From: Varroa destructor
Lineage: Eukaryota > Arthropoda > Arachnida > Mesostigmata > Varroidae
Direction of reading: 5' to 3'
Assembly: GCF_002443255.2 (NCBI RefSeq)
Contig: NW_019211455.1
Span: 28,284,239-28,348,238, forward strand
Length of the DNA: 64,000 nt
Shown here: one piece after another, positions 1 through 11,580 of the stretch
Layout: every line of letters starts with the position of its first letter
How positions within the stretch are numbered: the first letter of the stretch is position 1
Position numbers and translations under genes: made by a program
Notes under the pieces: generated by a model
The model's input: only the letters and a program-made list of their open reading frames with translations
What the model was told of the DNA's origin: nothing
The model's database searches: none

Positions 1-1037
1 AAGAGGACGCTTGAATTTGTCTTGATTTCGCTTTAAATACACTCCAAAACGAAAGCACGCTGCAACTCCTAACTCGTTGAAGAAATTACGTTGATAAGCC
101 TAGTTTAATTCCCGCACGAAGCGTATCGATGCGTCGCAAAGCGGGCCTGACCCAGCAACCTTTATCTTCCTTCCCTAGACTTTGCCGCCCAAGCGATTGC
201 ACCCACACCTTCTATTTGTACCTTCAACCCGCTCACCCATTTATTATCCTTAGTATGATTAAGGTGCTGTAGTGAGCTACAGACCCTTTCTAATTATCAT
301 TCAATAGCGTAATTTCTTTGGACACTAAAAACATATCTAATAGTATGAGATCAATATCGGAACGACAGATGCCCCGCGTACAACAAACGGGAACTTTTAA
401 ATTGATTTTTGCGACCCGATTTGTCGTTTGGCGAATCTCACATTGGTGCCACTTTAATACTATCCCAATTATTAATAATACAGAGAGCATATATTTTGCT
501 ATATCAAAGAGCTAGTTTCGCTTTCTCCTATTTGTGTATGATTTTACGTTTGCTAATACACCTACCTCTGTCATTCGTGGACCCTTGACCAACCGCCCTG
601 CTTCAATACAATCCATTAGTGTATTGTGTATATCCTCTCAACCAACTAACACGAATTGGAATAGTCCAATAGTTTCACCCCATCGAAGTTATTGCACAGA
701 AATCCGAAGAGTACAGCCAGACAAAAGATGACGTCCGTACCAACTGCATGCGGATACATTTGTATCACAACATCGCTACTGTTGACAAGTTACCAGGGTC
801 ACACGTTTGTACCCGTATATGCGCAGCGCAGCCTTTTCCAAACCTGCAATACAGTTCTGATTGGCCTGTTTGCATCTTTCTTGCGCTGCACGTTCGACCC
901 AACTTCCTGGGCGAACGGCACGGCGACTAGTGCCTTTCTACTTACTTGCTTAGCTTTCGCCGCACAACGCGCTTTTTCCGCGGTAGCTTTCGTAACTGCT
1001 TTACGCACTCATCTGACCGGTCGGTGTCAAACAAGCG

Positions 1038-1175
1038 ATGTTTGTAAAGTCGATGCAACATGCTGTGCTATTGCGCCAGGGGACCGCAGGCACTGCTGCA
1101 ACAGACGAGGGTCTTTACTCTCTAACCTGCGGCCCCCAGACGGCCTCACCCTTGCCATCATGTGGGCAAAAGCCT

Positions 1176-1257
<82 letters not shown>

Positions 1258-1268
1258 AGCAACAATAG
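1038..1268 (+). other. Open frame ending in polyglutamine (29 Gln)
   Basis: From the ATG at 1038 there are 47 non-repetitive residues, then 29 consecutive Gln codons and a TAG. The upstream frame is closed by a TGA at about 1013. The Gln run is 22 CAG codons followed by CAA CAA CAG CAA CAG CAA CAA. Such CAA interruptions keep glutamine in this frame only, a pattern often seen when a run is read as protein, but they also arise by point mutation in any CAG tract. The 47-residue leader matches no family I know. Could be a terminal exon; unproven. Confidence 0.25.
1179..1265 (+). repeat. CAG/CAA trinucleotide tract, 29 units
   Basis: Twenty-two uninterrupted CAG units (1179-1244) followed by seven mixed CAA/CAG units. 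It is the longest CAG-type tract in the window. Confidence 0.98.
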
Positions 1269-1393
1269 CGTAGAGCTGGTGATAGTAGCAGTCGTAGAAA
1301 AGCTAGCTATTCTCTCCCATCCGCTGCCCGTTGCCCTATGACCTAAAACGTGTTCTTTCCGTGTTTCTATACCATTGAACCTCTATGAGACGC

Positions 1394-1398
<5 letters not shown>

Positions 1399-1428
<30 letters not shown>
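1399..1428 (+). repeat. (TG)15 microsatellite
   Basis: Uninterrupted TG dinucleotides flanked by ATATA on both sides. Confidence 0.97.
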
Positions 1429-1429
<1 letters not shown>

Positions 1430-1434
<5 letters not shown>

Positions 1435-4400
1435 GGTACGTATCTGGTCATTCTATTCTTGCACTAGAGTGACATCGCGACAAAATCACAGCAGTACCAT
1501 TCGCTATCAGCTAGCCTAAGTTTGTAGATTCTCCGTAGTCTGCCCGCAACCCAATGATGGTCTCCGCGGTTCACTAGCGAAACCTCAACGAATGCACTCG
1601 AACAGTGACACGATGGCCGTCGCCGGCGGTGGCTTTCATTCGGCCCGCGAATTCTGACCAAGAAAAGAAGGGTTCCAGCATCTCCGGCTGGTAAAGGTTC
1701 CTCCCCAAGAGCTACGATGGGTCCGTCCACCCGACGCGTATCCGAGGCAGCCATTGCTTACGCGAGCTGTCGCCTGTTGATAACACTGACCCAGTGGGTT
1801 ATGTCAAAGGGCCGCGTCCTTGGACCGCTTTTCTTTCACCTCCAGCTCAAACTCAGGGGAAAGTACGATGGAGAAAAGAGAGTCACGGGGAGGGGGAGGA
1901 CATAAGGAAAAATGAACGACAACGAATAAAAGCGACGTAGCCACGCTTTGTGCAACTGCAGGCTTAGCCAACAAGCGTGCCATCCGCACGATAGATACAC
2001 TAGGCATATATTAGGGTCAAAGAATCACGTACTGGCCGGTTGATTTGTTTTAGTTATTATAGTACGCTACTTAACGGTCGGCCGAATGGCCCGAGGGACA
2101 AAAGGAGTGGTGGCTTAATGGGCTTTCTACGCGAAGTCGTTCATGGTCCTAACCAGAAGAAGGTATAGAAACTATTGAATCTCTTCTAAAGTTTTAAGGG
2201 TTCTTAGTAGAGCCAGAGCAAACTGAACGAGATAACCACGACGGTTCACACGTAAAAATCTAAGCTGATGATGACCTTTATAAGGTGTATAAACTGGACA
2301 TCTAGAAGTATTTTTAACTGAACAGGTACTGCCCACGATGACGACAAGCTACGTAATCAAAGAAGGAAAGTTTCGAAGAGAAAAGTTTTGTAGTTAAAAA
2401 TATCAGCGAAGGGATACGATGTTCTTCACATGGGTAATGGTGGTTAATTATGTAAATCGCGGGTAATCTAAGGCATTGGGCAAATGAAAGATATACAAAT
2501 GTGCTGTCATTCATAAGCTCAAAACATGTGGCTAGAAAACCCTGTTTTTCTATGTTGTTATACCAGAGAGGTTTTGTTAGAAAAGATACTCCTGCTTATA
2601 TTCTATTATAGTAGTAAGGTGAGTATTGGTGTAGTACTATCTCGCCTTCTACCCATCATTAATGTCATAATAAATTACACTCTCTAATAATAATGGGTGA
2701 CGTTCGATTTAATCGGAGTCTAATGAACATTCGATCTGTTCGCTTCTTTTTATCGCTGAATTAAAAAAAGTCAAATTGATTTTTCGACATGGAAAAAAAC
2801 ATTTTTTTCGGTTTAGGTTAACGAATTTTTAGGGTGAACATGAATGGAGTAAAAGTTAGTAACTTTGCTATGCAACGAACGACGCTTAGCTGAAATATTG
2901 TCGGATTTCGTTCATTGCCAATTATTGCTTAGGTGCACCGAAGCCAAGTATGTTAAAATGTTGTTTGCATGTTACCATATATTCCCCTGTAACCCTTCGT
3001 TTCGCACGATACAATGACTCGTTGGGAATGCGGGATATGCTAGCTTGCATTCTGCTACGTATTGTGTTCCATTGAATGCTTCGTTGCTTCTATCGACTGT
3101 TCGATCTCAAGTCTGAGAACTAAGAACAACCCTTTTTCATCCTGAACTTCAGTCGAAATGGATAGCGACCCATCTAGTCTAGCGCGCTTCGATCTTTTAG
3201 CGTCTTTAAGCGAGTCCTCAGTGCTTTGCCCCTCAGTGAGTATTTTTTTTGCTGGATCACGCGTTGTGACCCGCCATCGTCTATTTTGAAACTCGCCACT
3301 AGCAGACGACACCTCCGCCGATAGCAGAAGACATGCACTTAGTTGTCATTAAACACAGATGTATAATGTATAGGTAATTGTACTTAATGATTTTTTAGTG
3401 CATTCACGTATACATCTTTCTAACACAGATGCGTCGTCTTTCAAGCGATTCAGCCGATAACATAGAATTCAAAGACACATGAATTCATCCAACATATAAT
3501 TCAATATTTGTAATGTAAAGATTAGGTTGACATCACTGTCTTTGATGCAGGTCTGTATCGTATCTACCGTAGCAATAAACTTCCTTGAACGATACATACC
3601 ATTGATTCAGGTATATTTCATTCGAAGAAGTTGATATATATGCATTTTTCTGGTTTAACTTGCTCCCGATAATAACTACAGAATTACAATCGATCGAAGT
3701 TTCTTTTAGGCCACTAATTCAATCATCTCATATGAGAAATGTCAGCGGCACGGCTAAACAGTATCTAACCACGCATACTTTTGTCCTCTATCGAGCTTCA
3801 AATAGTATACATAATAGTTCGCATCAAAACGTTTTAGACTATTTAGCTACGTATCAGTCCTGTCCAGTAACAGACTGGCTCTTCGGGATCACGGAAGAAT
3901 AAGAAGCACCCATTTAAGGCAAAATTTTTCAACTACATTCGGGAACTAAGAGCCCAAGCGACGCCTATTGCCACTCGGAGCAGTAATAATCTTGAATGTG
4001 TTGTATGATTTATGTAACGCCCACTGACTTATTCTAACCGCGTAAGTCACGAGGTCGCATATTGTTGCCCACCCTAGTTTTCCCTTTTTTGCATACTATC
4101 AATGAGAAAGATCTACTGGCCAACATCCAGTTGTTCGCTATGTATGTATATTCAATGTTTTAGCCCATCGTGACCGCAGGATTAGAGTTGGACTCATGGG
4201 AGCCATCACGGATCATTATCTGAGCTCCTAAAAAGTTTCGTTGGCTATGGACTATTTCCGGTGGTCATCTAATCACGAACATTGGTGGGCACTCGGATTC
4301 ATCTTGGACGATTCGCTGACCCCAATTCCATCATCGGCGGGCAGATTCTATTCTGGATCCGTCGTGCTCCGGTTTGCACTCGCTACCGAATCGGCTGCTC

Positions 4401-5780
4401 AACAGATATTGCCGCGGCTCTATTACTATCTCCGGTGTCCTCGTTCCTGGTTAAGACTACTGCGTCCTGGTTGTTTCTTACTGTTGTATCATGCTGCAAT
4501 ATGATGACCACGGCAGGGTCAGCCCGTTCCCACAGTCACCATCATGGTGACTGGGTATCACAGCAACAGCCAGATGGAAGCAGGCGTTTAGCTTACGCGC
4601 CCGTCGGCACTAAACGGGTTAGCGTCAGGAGAGGTTGAGGCGGCTGAATCGAAGGCTTTGCGCTGAATTGTGCCGCTCCCTACGAGCTTCAAGGTGGCAG
4701 AAGATTTCGCTTATTAATTGCTCAGATGTTGGATAAAGACGCTTGTGCAGATGCTAATTCTGTTCCAATTATATCTAGAAGGCGTGGAATAAACACCTGA
4801 TTCGAGGTGCTCCATCGTCTAAAATCTCTTCACCCTCTTTTGCGTTAGGGGCACCTGTCTCAGAGTCCAGTGGCGGTCAAAGAAACGACAATAATGAGCC
4901 CGACAAGGGGTTGGGGGTGTGGGGGAAGAGCCATAGATTCAAAGGCGGAGGCCACCCTTTACTTCGGTATCGCATTGGACTGCTGTTGTGTGGGAAGACG
5001 AATACCGCTCAGTCAAATGGCTGAACGTCCACACAATCTAAAAGAGAGCTCTGCATAGTGCGCTCCGGAGTCCAGCGCCTATATTCAGAGCCGGTGTCCA
5101 GGTCGAATGAGGAAGTGAGCAGTCGTTTCAAGCGGCAACAACACCAGTGGCATGGCGACGCCAGCGGTAAATAAATGCCAAACAATCTTCTTCCTCAGTT
5201 TTGTACAAGCTACAGAAAAAGTTGTTCGATGGACTAAAGCAATCGCAACCACAGCGGTTACGAACAGGGTGCCTCATCTGACGAATCGCTTAGCTGAAGA
5301 GCGCTAAAGGACCGACAGATAGATAGATACGTCGCGGCTAACCAGACGGCACACATTTATATTGGGACGCTGTACAAAGGTTATTCTGTCAAGAGGCGCT
5401 GCATCATCCAGAAAACAGAGGATGCCGCCCAAGTGGACTGGAGAGGTCTATAGCCGCATGGCTTCAGACCGTGAGAAGGGTTCACTGGGGGTTCCATCAT
5501 CGCTACCAACACCTACGCGCGATCGCATTGATGGGTCACCGGGTGGGGCGAAAGGGCATAGGCCGAAAAACAGAAACAGCGAGAGATCATTAGAGACGTG
5601 CAGGAATGGAAAAACAACACCACAGGCTCGTAAATACCTGTATATGCAATCATGTACTTAGGAAAACGTTGAGAGGAATCAACTTCTTATACATGCACTT
5701 ACAAATTGCGTTGGCCAAGAACATCTGCGAAGGGGCGTCCAATGGTATGCTACACCTATGGCTGAACTGACGGCGAAGTT
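1430..5780. other. Gene-poor stretch with no recognised feature
   Basis: Mixed-composition DNA with short open frames on both strands (for example 1464-1754 -, 4282-4638 +, 5362-5661 +) that overlap or show no recognisable motif. One hydrophilic - strand frame at 3055-3312 is listed separately. A short GATA run is at about 5319-5330. Confidence 0.6.
3055..3312 (-). other. Hydrophilic open frame, possible exon
   Basis: Eighty-five codons without a stop, continuing open a few codons upstream. Composition is protein-like: it is rich in Glu, Lys, Arg, Ser and Asp, and carries a basic cluster KDAKRSKRARLDG that resembles a nuclear localisation signal. No domain is recognised and no convincing splice pair was fixed. 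It differs from most frames nearby, which are hydrophobic or repetitive. It may be an exon or chance. Confidence 0.2.
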
Positions 5781-5789
5781 TTGAGGCTC

Positions 5790-5849
5790 TCAACTATAAG
5801 TTCAGGTAAAGGCAATCATTTGGTTACCTTTACCTGAACTTATAATTGG
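5790..5849. repeat. Near-perfect inverted repeat / hairpin, 28-bp stem with 4-base loop
   Basis: Bases 5792-5817 pair with 5822-5847, 23 of 26 positions exactly complementary, around the loop ATTT (5818-5821). Two further pairs (5791 with 5848, and a T-G pair 5790 with 5849) extend the stem. The core of each arm reads TATAAGTTCAGGTAAAGG or its complement. If transcribed from the - strand, two of the three mismatches become G-U pairs. The loop and stem are shorter than in a typical animal microRNA precursor. It could be a foldback element core, a palindrome formed by template switching, or a source of small RNAs. No gene is nearby. Confidence 0.85.
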
Positions 5850-5859
5850 TTTCTGAGGT

Positions 5860-7079
5860 ACCAATAAGATCTGAAAGATCCGAGTCTGCCTGTTTATACG
5901 AATGTGGTATTTATGAGATTCTACCTTGTACTATGATTCTCTGCTGTAGTGGGTCTTAATATTCGAATAATGGTATACAATTAAGGTTACTTTGAGCATT
6001 TCTGTATGCCGTCCTATAGAAATCTGTCTGTAGAAGGAGAAACATGTAGTCAAACATAGTATTGTGTAAGAGTATAATATAAACATATAATATTGAGATA
6101 GCCTTCATCTTCCCTATGTATCTGGTCATGTTGAAATATTTTATAACCGGCAAGTTATCTCATAATTTTCACTAGTCGATCTGTATGCCTTATGATTAAT
6201 TTCGTCTTATGACTATTTTTTTGATCTGACCATTGTGTCTTCCTCTGATTCAGACAGCGTTGAGGGCTTATGCAGCATGCATACGGATAGATTTTCACCT
6301 ATTACATAGTATGTTGAAAGTTGATGACGTTCGCGGTTGTTTGTTCCCAATGGTCATCAAAAAGGATGAAACAGATCTTCGTCCATTCATCCCGCTGATC
6401 AACCAACAAACTTGAAGAGGGCCGGATCACTGTTAATAGCTCACGGGCAGTTGGTCCACTACTCTGGTCCTGTTGAAGTCGAATTTAGGAGAGTCGGTCG
6501 TTGAAGTAGACTTTCACTGCTCCCGCTTATTCGGTTGTGTTCATTCTCCTCTGCCGTTTGTAACCTCTGCCGCTCGGCAACCTCTATCTACCGTCGCTCT
6601 TAACGTTTCACCATAAACGCTATGATATAAGCGCGCTACGAGTATGGAGGCCTCTCAGCGTCCGGCAGTTTGCTCGCTGGTCGGGAGGGTTACATTAACT
6701 TCAGTGGCGGATAGTCTGATGGACATTCCAAGGTCAAGGCACTGCAGGACTTCATTGCAAAGTGAAGTCGAAGCCGGGTTAGAGTGCCGAGTTAGCCTTG
6801 GTGTCTATCTGGACATTGGCCTGGCCGGTTAAATGCATGGACTCTGAAAAGCCTTTGTGAGCAAGGAAAAAAGTTAGACAAGAACCGCAATACCTGGCTG
6901 AAACTTATATATGCACGCGCATATACTCGTATGAATGCATAGTTTATAGGGACAAGCACATATATGGTAGGATGGACCATCCGCTCCTTACAATGACAGA
7001 AGGTGTTGTTCTACTCTTCTGCGGAAATTTTCGCCTATTTGAAGGAAAGACTGATGGTCAGCGAGAGAGGGGAAAGCGA
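5860..7079. other. Gene-poor stretch
   Basis: AT-rich first half, then mixed sequence. Short open frames at 5956-6153 (-), 6233-6415 (+) and 6644-6832 (+) show no family resemblance. A KKDETDL string near 6360 looked faintly like a mariner active site but has no supporting flanks. Confidence 0.55.
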
Positions 7080-7093
7080 GGGGGGGGGGGGGG
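7080..7093 (+). repeat. G14 homopolymer
   Basis: Fourteen consecutive G directly after a purine-rich AGAGAGGGGAAAGCGA stretch. It could form a G-quadruplex on the + strand. Confidence 0.97.
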
Positions 7094-8519
7094 TCAATAA
7101 TTCGGGAACCTTGTGGCTGGTCTCTTATACTTATTACTCTGTTATATGTGCAGACATAATAGCATATCCACCCTCGAAATGAACGAGTGCAGCAAAAGCA
7201 TGGTCCGGGCCATCAGTTCAGAGTGTTAGGCAATGGGCAATGGACGGCCAAACAATGGCGTCCTCCGCTATCGAACGAGGAATTCGAGACGGTTAGAAGG
7301 TCTGGGTTTACCTTCGCTCGATGTTTTTTTCTTGTTTTTACTGAACCCGACGCGCAGTTCGTCACCCGCCTGAACTGGCCAATAATGGCATCTGGGGGCG
7401 ACTAGGTTTGTGGATGAAGGATTTCAAGGGCGCTGTCGATCTAGCTGTAGGTGGCGCCGCGACTCGTTCTGCTTATTTTGAAATAATGCCTAGTACTAGC
7501 GTGCTAAGTGGGGAATCGAATTGCGTTACGTCCTTTGGTTTCGGCTGGGACGCCGTTTGATGATTCGGAACGTTTGTGTGATGCCTGTGAATAGAGAAGA
7601 AGCTACGCGTTCAATCGTGAAGGCCAAAACACTCAACGATTAATACATATGCGGGCTGTTATTAATTTGCTTCGGATGTGCGTGTTCAGATTGTTCCATG
7701 CAGGTGGGCATAGGTAACGCTTTTATGAAACGTTAAACGTTATCTAACCTTGCATGAATCTCACCCCATAAGGTAAATAGCGTCGTGTGCTATATCGTAC
7801 ACAAATGAATTTGTTTGCCAAATCGATAAAGCCATTGTCGATATTCAATTACCATAGGATCATCGATACAAGCTATTGCAAAAACAGGCCTGAATGTCTT
7901 AGCAATATTACATTACATTGGTTATTTACTGTCTTCCATAATTATAATATGTGCTTTAATAATTTCATACTAATTGGCATCGACATTACATTTTAAAATA
8001 TCTTTAAAATAGTCGCATCTAATCAGGATAACAGTGGATTTTTTCCGCCTTTAACCTTCGCAGCAAAGGACCGTCATTTCATTCTGGTCCTAATTTCATA
8101 GCGTACACAATATAATTTAATTTTACTAAAAATAGATATGTTAGCCGAGACAAGTTTTCCCTCTGGTAGATTCTCCACTTGTATCTAGTCTACGATTTGG
8201 CTTCTACATATATAGATATATATATATATATATTAGATTCTGACTCAACTCACAGAACAATAGTCAGAAATCATTGTTTGTGAGTGTTTTTTTTTTAGCT
8301 TCCTAAATGCAAATGAATCAGAGTGCGGACTTGAAAGCCATCTTTGAGCTCTTTGTGTCTGTCTGAAGCAGCAGTGTTGGCTTTATTTGGATTCGCTCTA
8401 TGTAGACTAAGTGTTTAGTTGTACGATCACCATGCATGTACATCTAACGAAAACTCAAAACAACACATGATGCAAACCCTAACGACGACAATGTTGGGAA
8501 TGCAGTAACCACTAGGCGT
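7094..8519. other. Gene-poor, AT-rich stretch
   Basis: Contains a TA microsatellite at about 8217-8233 and isolated short frames (7187-7405 +, 7787-7996 +) with no recognisable product. Confidence 0.55.
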
Positions 8520-9340
8520 CCATGGCGTTACGCAGGCTGGCAGACCTCATTCAACCTAGCCAATTTTTTCTTAGTTCAAGCCGTCTCCAGGCTGATGTGT
8601 TCCCGTCGTTTGTCGTTGTTGTTCGCGCTGTTCGAAATTTGAATCTTAACATTGCAAACTATTGCGATTTATCTTGCGAGCCCAGACGACCGAATAGACG
8701 ACTCCTACTCTCCGCTCCGGTGGCTCGCTCTTGCCGTTCGCAGCGACTTCTGCTTTCGCTTCACTGTATTCCTGTTTATGTTCTCCTGCCCACGCCCGAT
8801 GGGACCACTGTTTTGGCCGCTACTGTTGTTCTGGAGCGGCGTCAGCTCCAGGATGGACGCGAAGACCATCGCAACCATCATCAGCATCAGCAGCGGCATC
8901 GTCGACGGTGCGACGAAAGCCGCGCGTTCCTCTTCTTCTATAGACGAAGCCTGTAGCCGGTCTTCCTTTCTCTTGCCTGGCCTCTTGCTCTTCCTTGCGC
9001 CGTTTCTCCTCTTCATACTTTCCTAGAGGCTGATCTGTCGTCGCCATCGTCGGCGCCGAGCATGCCGGCCACACCCTCTTGCATCGGCTTCTGATAGCTT
9101 CCAAACAAAAACGACTTCCCCATCGCCATCACACCCCCGCAGCATCGCGCAAAGACTTCCTCCATCCACCGCAGCCTCTTCGGCGGCCGCTGCAGTCGTA
9201 GCCGCTCGAACTGTCTGAATTGTCGTTGTTGGGCCGCTGATTCTTGGCTGAGAAAATTCTCGCCGGAGTCGCCGGCAGCAACAGCAAAAGCCAAAAAATG
9301 CCACTTTCGCCTTCCACATGTCTATATGCCTCTGTGCATG
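8520..9340. other. GC- and triplet-rich block with overlapping open frames
   Basis: Both strands are open in several phases at once (for example 8522-8956 +, 8652-9026 +, 8820-9104 -, 9023-9319 -). That happens when composition suppresses stop codons and argues against choosing any one of them. CAG/CGT/GCC-type triplets and imperfect GAA/TTC runs are frequent. It could be UTR or regulatory DNA; no promoter or splice evidence was found. Confidence 0.45.
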
Positions 9341-11580
9341 TGCGTCCCTGCCGCTGATCTCCCGATGTTCTCTAACCCCTGCAAGACCCCAGGTTGACTA
9401 ACCCTCCCCCTCAATGACTCCTGAAAAGCATTGCCGCAACGTCCCTCGAACTCTCAGTTTTATCCCCTATGTGACAGAAGGGGATAGACCCTTGGGGCAC
9501 GGACAGACGCGGGGGTTACTTCTCGGTCGCTTATGCGCAGTCTGGGTCGTTGTGGTGTGCCGAGATGCCTTAGAGGGGCGGGGGGAGGAGAATGTTATAA
9601 GATAGAGGAATAAGCAACGGACGGGTGGGGTCGCCGGCTTGAAATCGCTAGAGGAGGCTGGGACACTGGTGGAGTTAGGGCTACAAAAAGTGAAACCAGC
9701 AAACGACCGTTCAATGCCTTCGTCTCGATAGAGACCGTTTGTCTGCAAGTTACCTGCACAAGTCTTACATCCTAGGGAGCGAGGTGCTACAGACTCCCAT
9801 TGACCTGCCAAGTATGAAAGCCTACTGCAATAAACTATACGTTGAGATGTATAGTATATAAATCTGAGATTATCCGTCCATGAAAAACCGAAAAACGCGC
9901 CATATAATTGGTCTGGTTAGATTGAAAGGGTCGTACACAGCTAGAGGAACAGCAAATTATTTTTTGTAAAGATTACTGCGTCGATTACACAGAACATATT
10001 GTTACAGAGGGTACTTGTCCAATTCGAGTAAATTCTACATGCATGGAGGGAGTAGGCTGCGATACCACTACAAATTTCTTAAGCTATCTATTCGCGTAGA
10101 GGTTTCAGGCTGCGATAAAATTTATCCGTTAGTGAGATTCAGTCTTGGAAACGAAGCGCTAACGAACGCATACTTCACAACCCAGCGTGTAAAGTTCACT
10201 ACCTTCTTGGGCTTTTGATTTGCTAACCGCACCAATGGACGTGCTTCAAGCAGACCCTGTTGTTTACGTTAAGACGCGTCTGTAAGCGTTTGTTAGTCAA
10301 TGTCTCAAACAAATTATGGTAGCACGAATGTTCCTGTATAAAACATTATGTACCATTTTATGGGCTCAGTCCATTTGCTATCGTAGTCTTTTACTGGCAT
10401 TCATGTACTGGGTGTTGTCGACGGTGTAGTTTGGTTAGATTTGCCTTCATAAATTAACTAAAAGACTTAGGCAGCCTGCCAGTATCAACAAATTATCCAT
10501 GTGATTGGTAATGAAGGTAGATCTCTGTAAGATTCTCTTCTAATAGTCAGAGGTTGCACAAACACAACCGCAGGGTAGATTTCGTAGCAAGTAACGTATA
10601 CAGAAACAAAAGCTTCAATTTTCTGGACAAAATTGCAACCTATTCGATCAAAAGCGTCAACGTACGATTTGTATGATCTCCCCGATTTTGACGTACGCGA
10701 GCTTACCATTATCATTCGATTCACTGATCTCCCAAGTCTCTCATGTTAACCACAGACTCAAAGCCGAAATCTTCATTGAAGTAAATAATGTTATTAAGGG
10801 CGTTTGGTGCATGATTCAGTTATGTACTGCCGTTTGGACCAATTAAGGATGCGAGATATTCCAAACTTTTGCTTCCATTTGTTAGCGCTTAGACATTGCA
10901 TATCTTCCCTTCCTCTTGATAGGTCCATCGTTTTTTATAGTCACTCCAGGCTCATCACGCCGCTATTGCCTTTGGCTGTTGTACGCGCACCCAATATTGT
11001 GTGTCCTCCGCTTTGTTGGGAGCGTGCGAAGTCGTGTAAAATTTGCCATTTGTCCAAATTTTGATTCCAGGAAAAAAGCGATTTAAATGTTTCTCTTCAA
11101 TCGTATCATTGAACTCCTGTTCATCGTCGAATTATGGCTGAACTGACCTACATTCTACTCGTCGCGACTTCCGTGTGTCCCTGTGAGCAGTGCAGGCCAG
11201 CACGGTCACGAACATGCCTATTGATATCTTTACGCTACAAAAAGGCAAGTGATCTGGAGTAGAATCTACTGATTTCCCGCTGCTTAGCCAGGCCGGCCAA
11301 TGGTTCATGTGCGCTTCTTTCTAAATGCGAATTGCAAACATAATGTAGACAATTTCAGCTGGCTTGTTGTGCATTTGCATAGGAAAAAACAAGAAAACAT
11401 ACGGGTATGATTTCCCCCTGTTGTGGATAAGGCCGTCAACGAAGCCAAACGCTGCTGCTTCGGTACATTGGTCGCATTCTACCAGAGGCTATTCCATCAA
11501 CATGGTAATATGCTAGATGCTAGTGCTTATTGCTGCCACTTAAAAAGAACAATTTCCCGTGGAAATTGCAGGCAGGCAGC
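9341..11580. other. Gene-poor stretch
   Basis: No repeat of note and no recognisable coding motif. Frames at 9467-9811 (-), 10015-10218 (+), 10485-10724 (-) and 10804-11064 (+) are short and unrelated to known families. Confidence 0.55.

Larger units (their letters stand above)
728..1273 (+). other. Long open frame (181 codons) ending in a poly-Ala tract
   Basis: Starting from the ATG at 728 this is the longest ATG-started open frame in the window. Its first residues are fairly hydrophobic (ICITTSLLLTSY), the middle is Cys- and Ala-rich, and the last third is the alanine reading (GCA) of the CAG tract, followed by ATTATATIA. I recognise no domain. It overlaps the polyglutamine frame at 1038-1268 in a different phase, so at most one is likely to be real. 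No clear promoter, splice or poly(A) context supports translation; the length partly comes from the repeat. Confidence 0.2.

Noticed and set aside
6233..6415. KKDETDL string suggesting a third mariner active site
   Set aside because: Flanking translations in all phases lack the blocks found in elements A and B, such as HELT, HDN, YSPDL or PERW.
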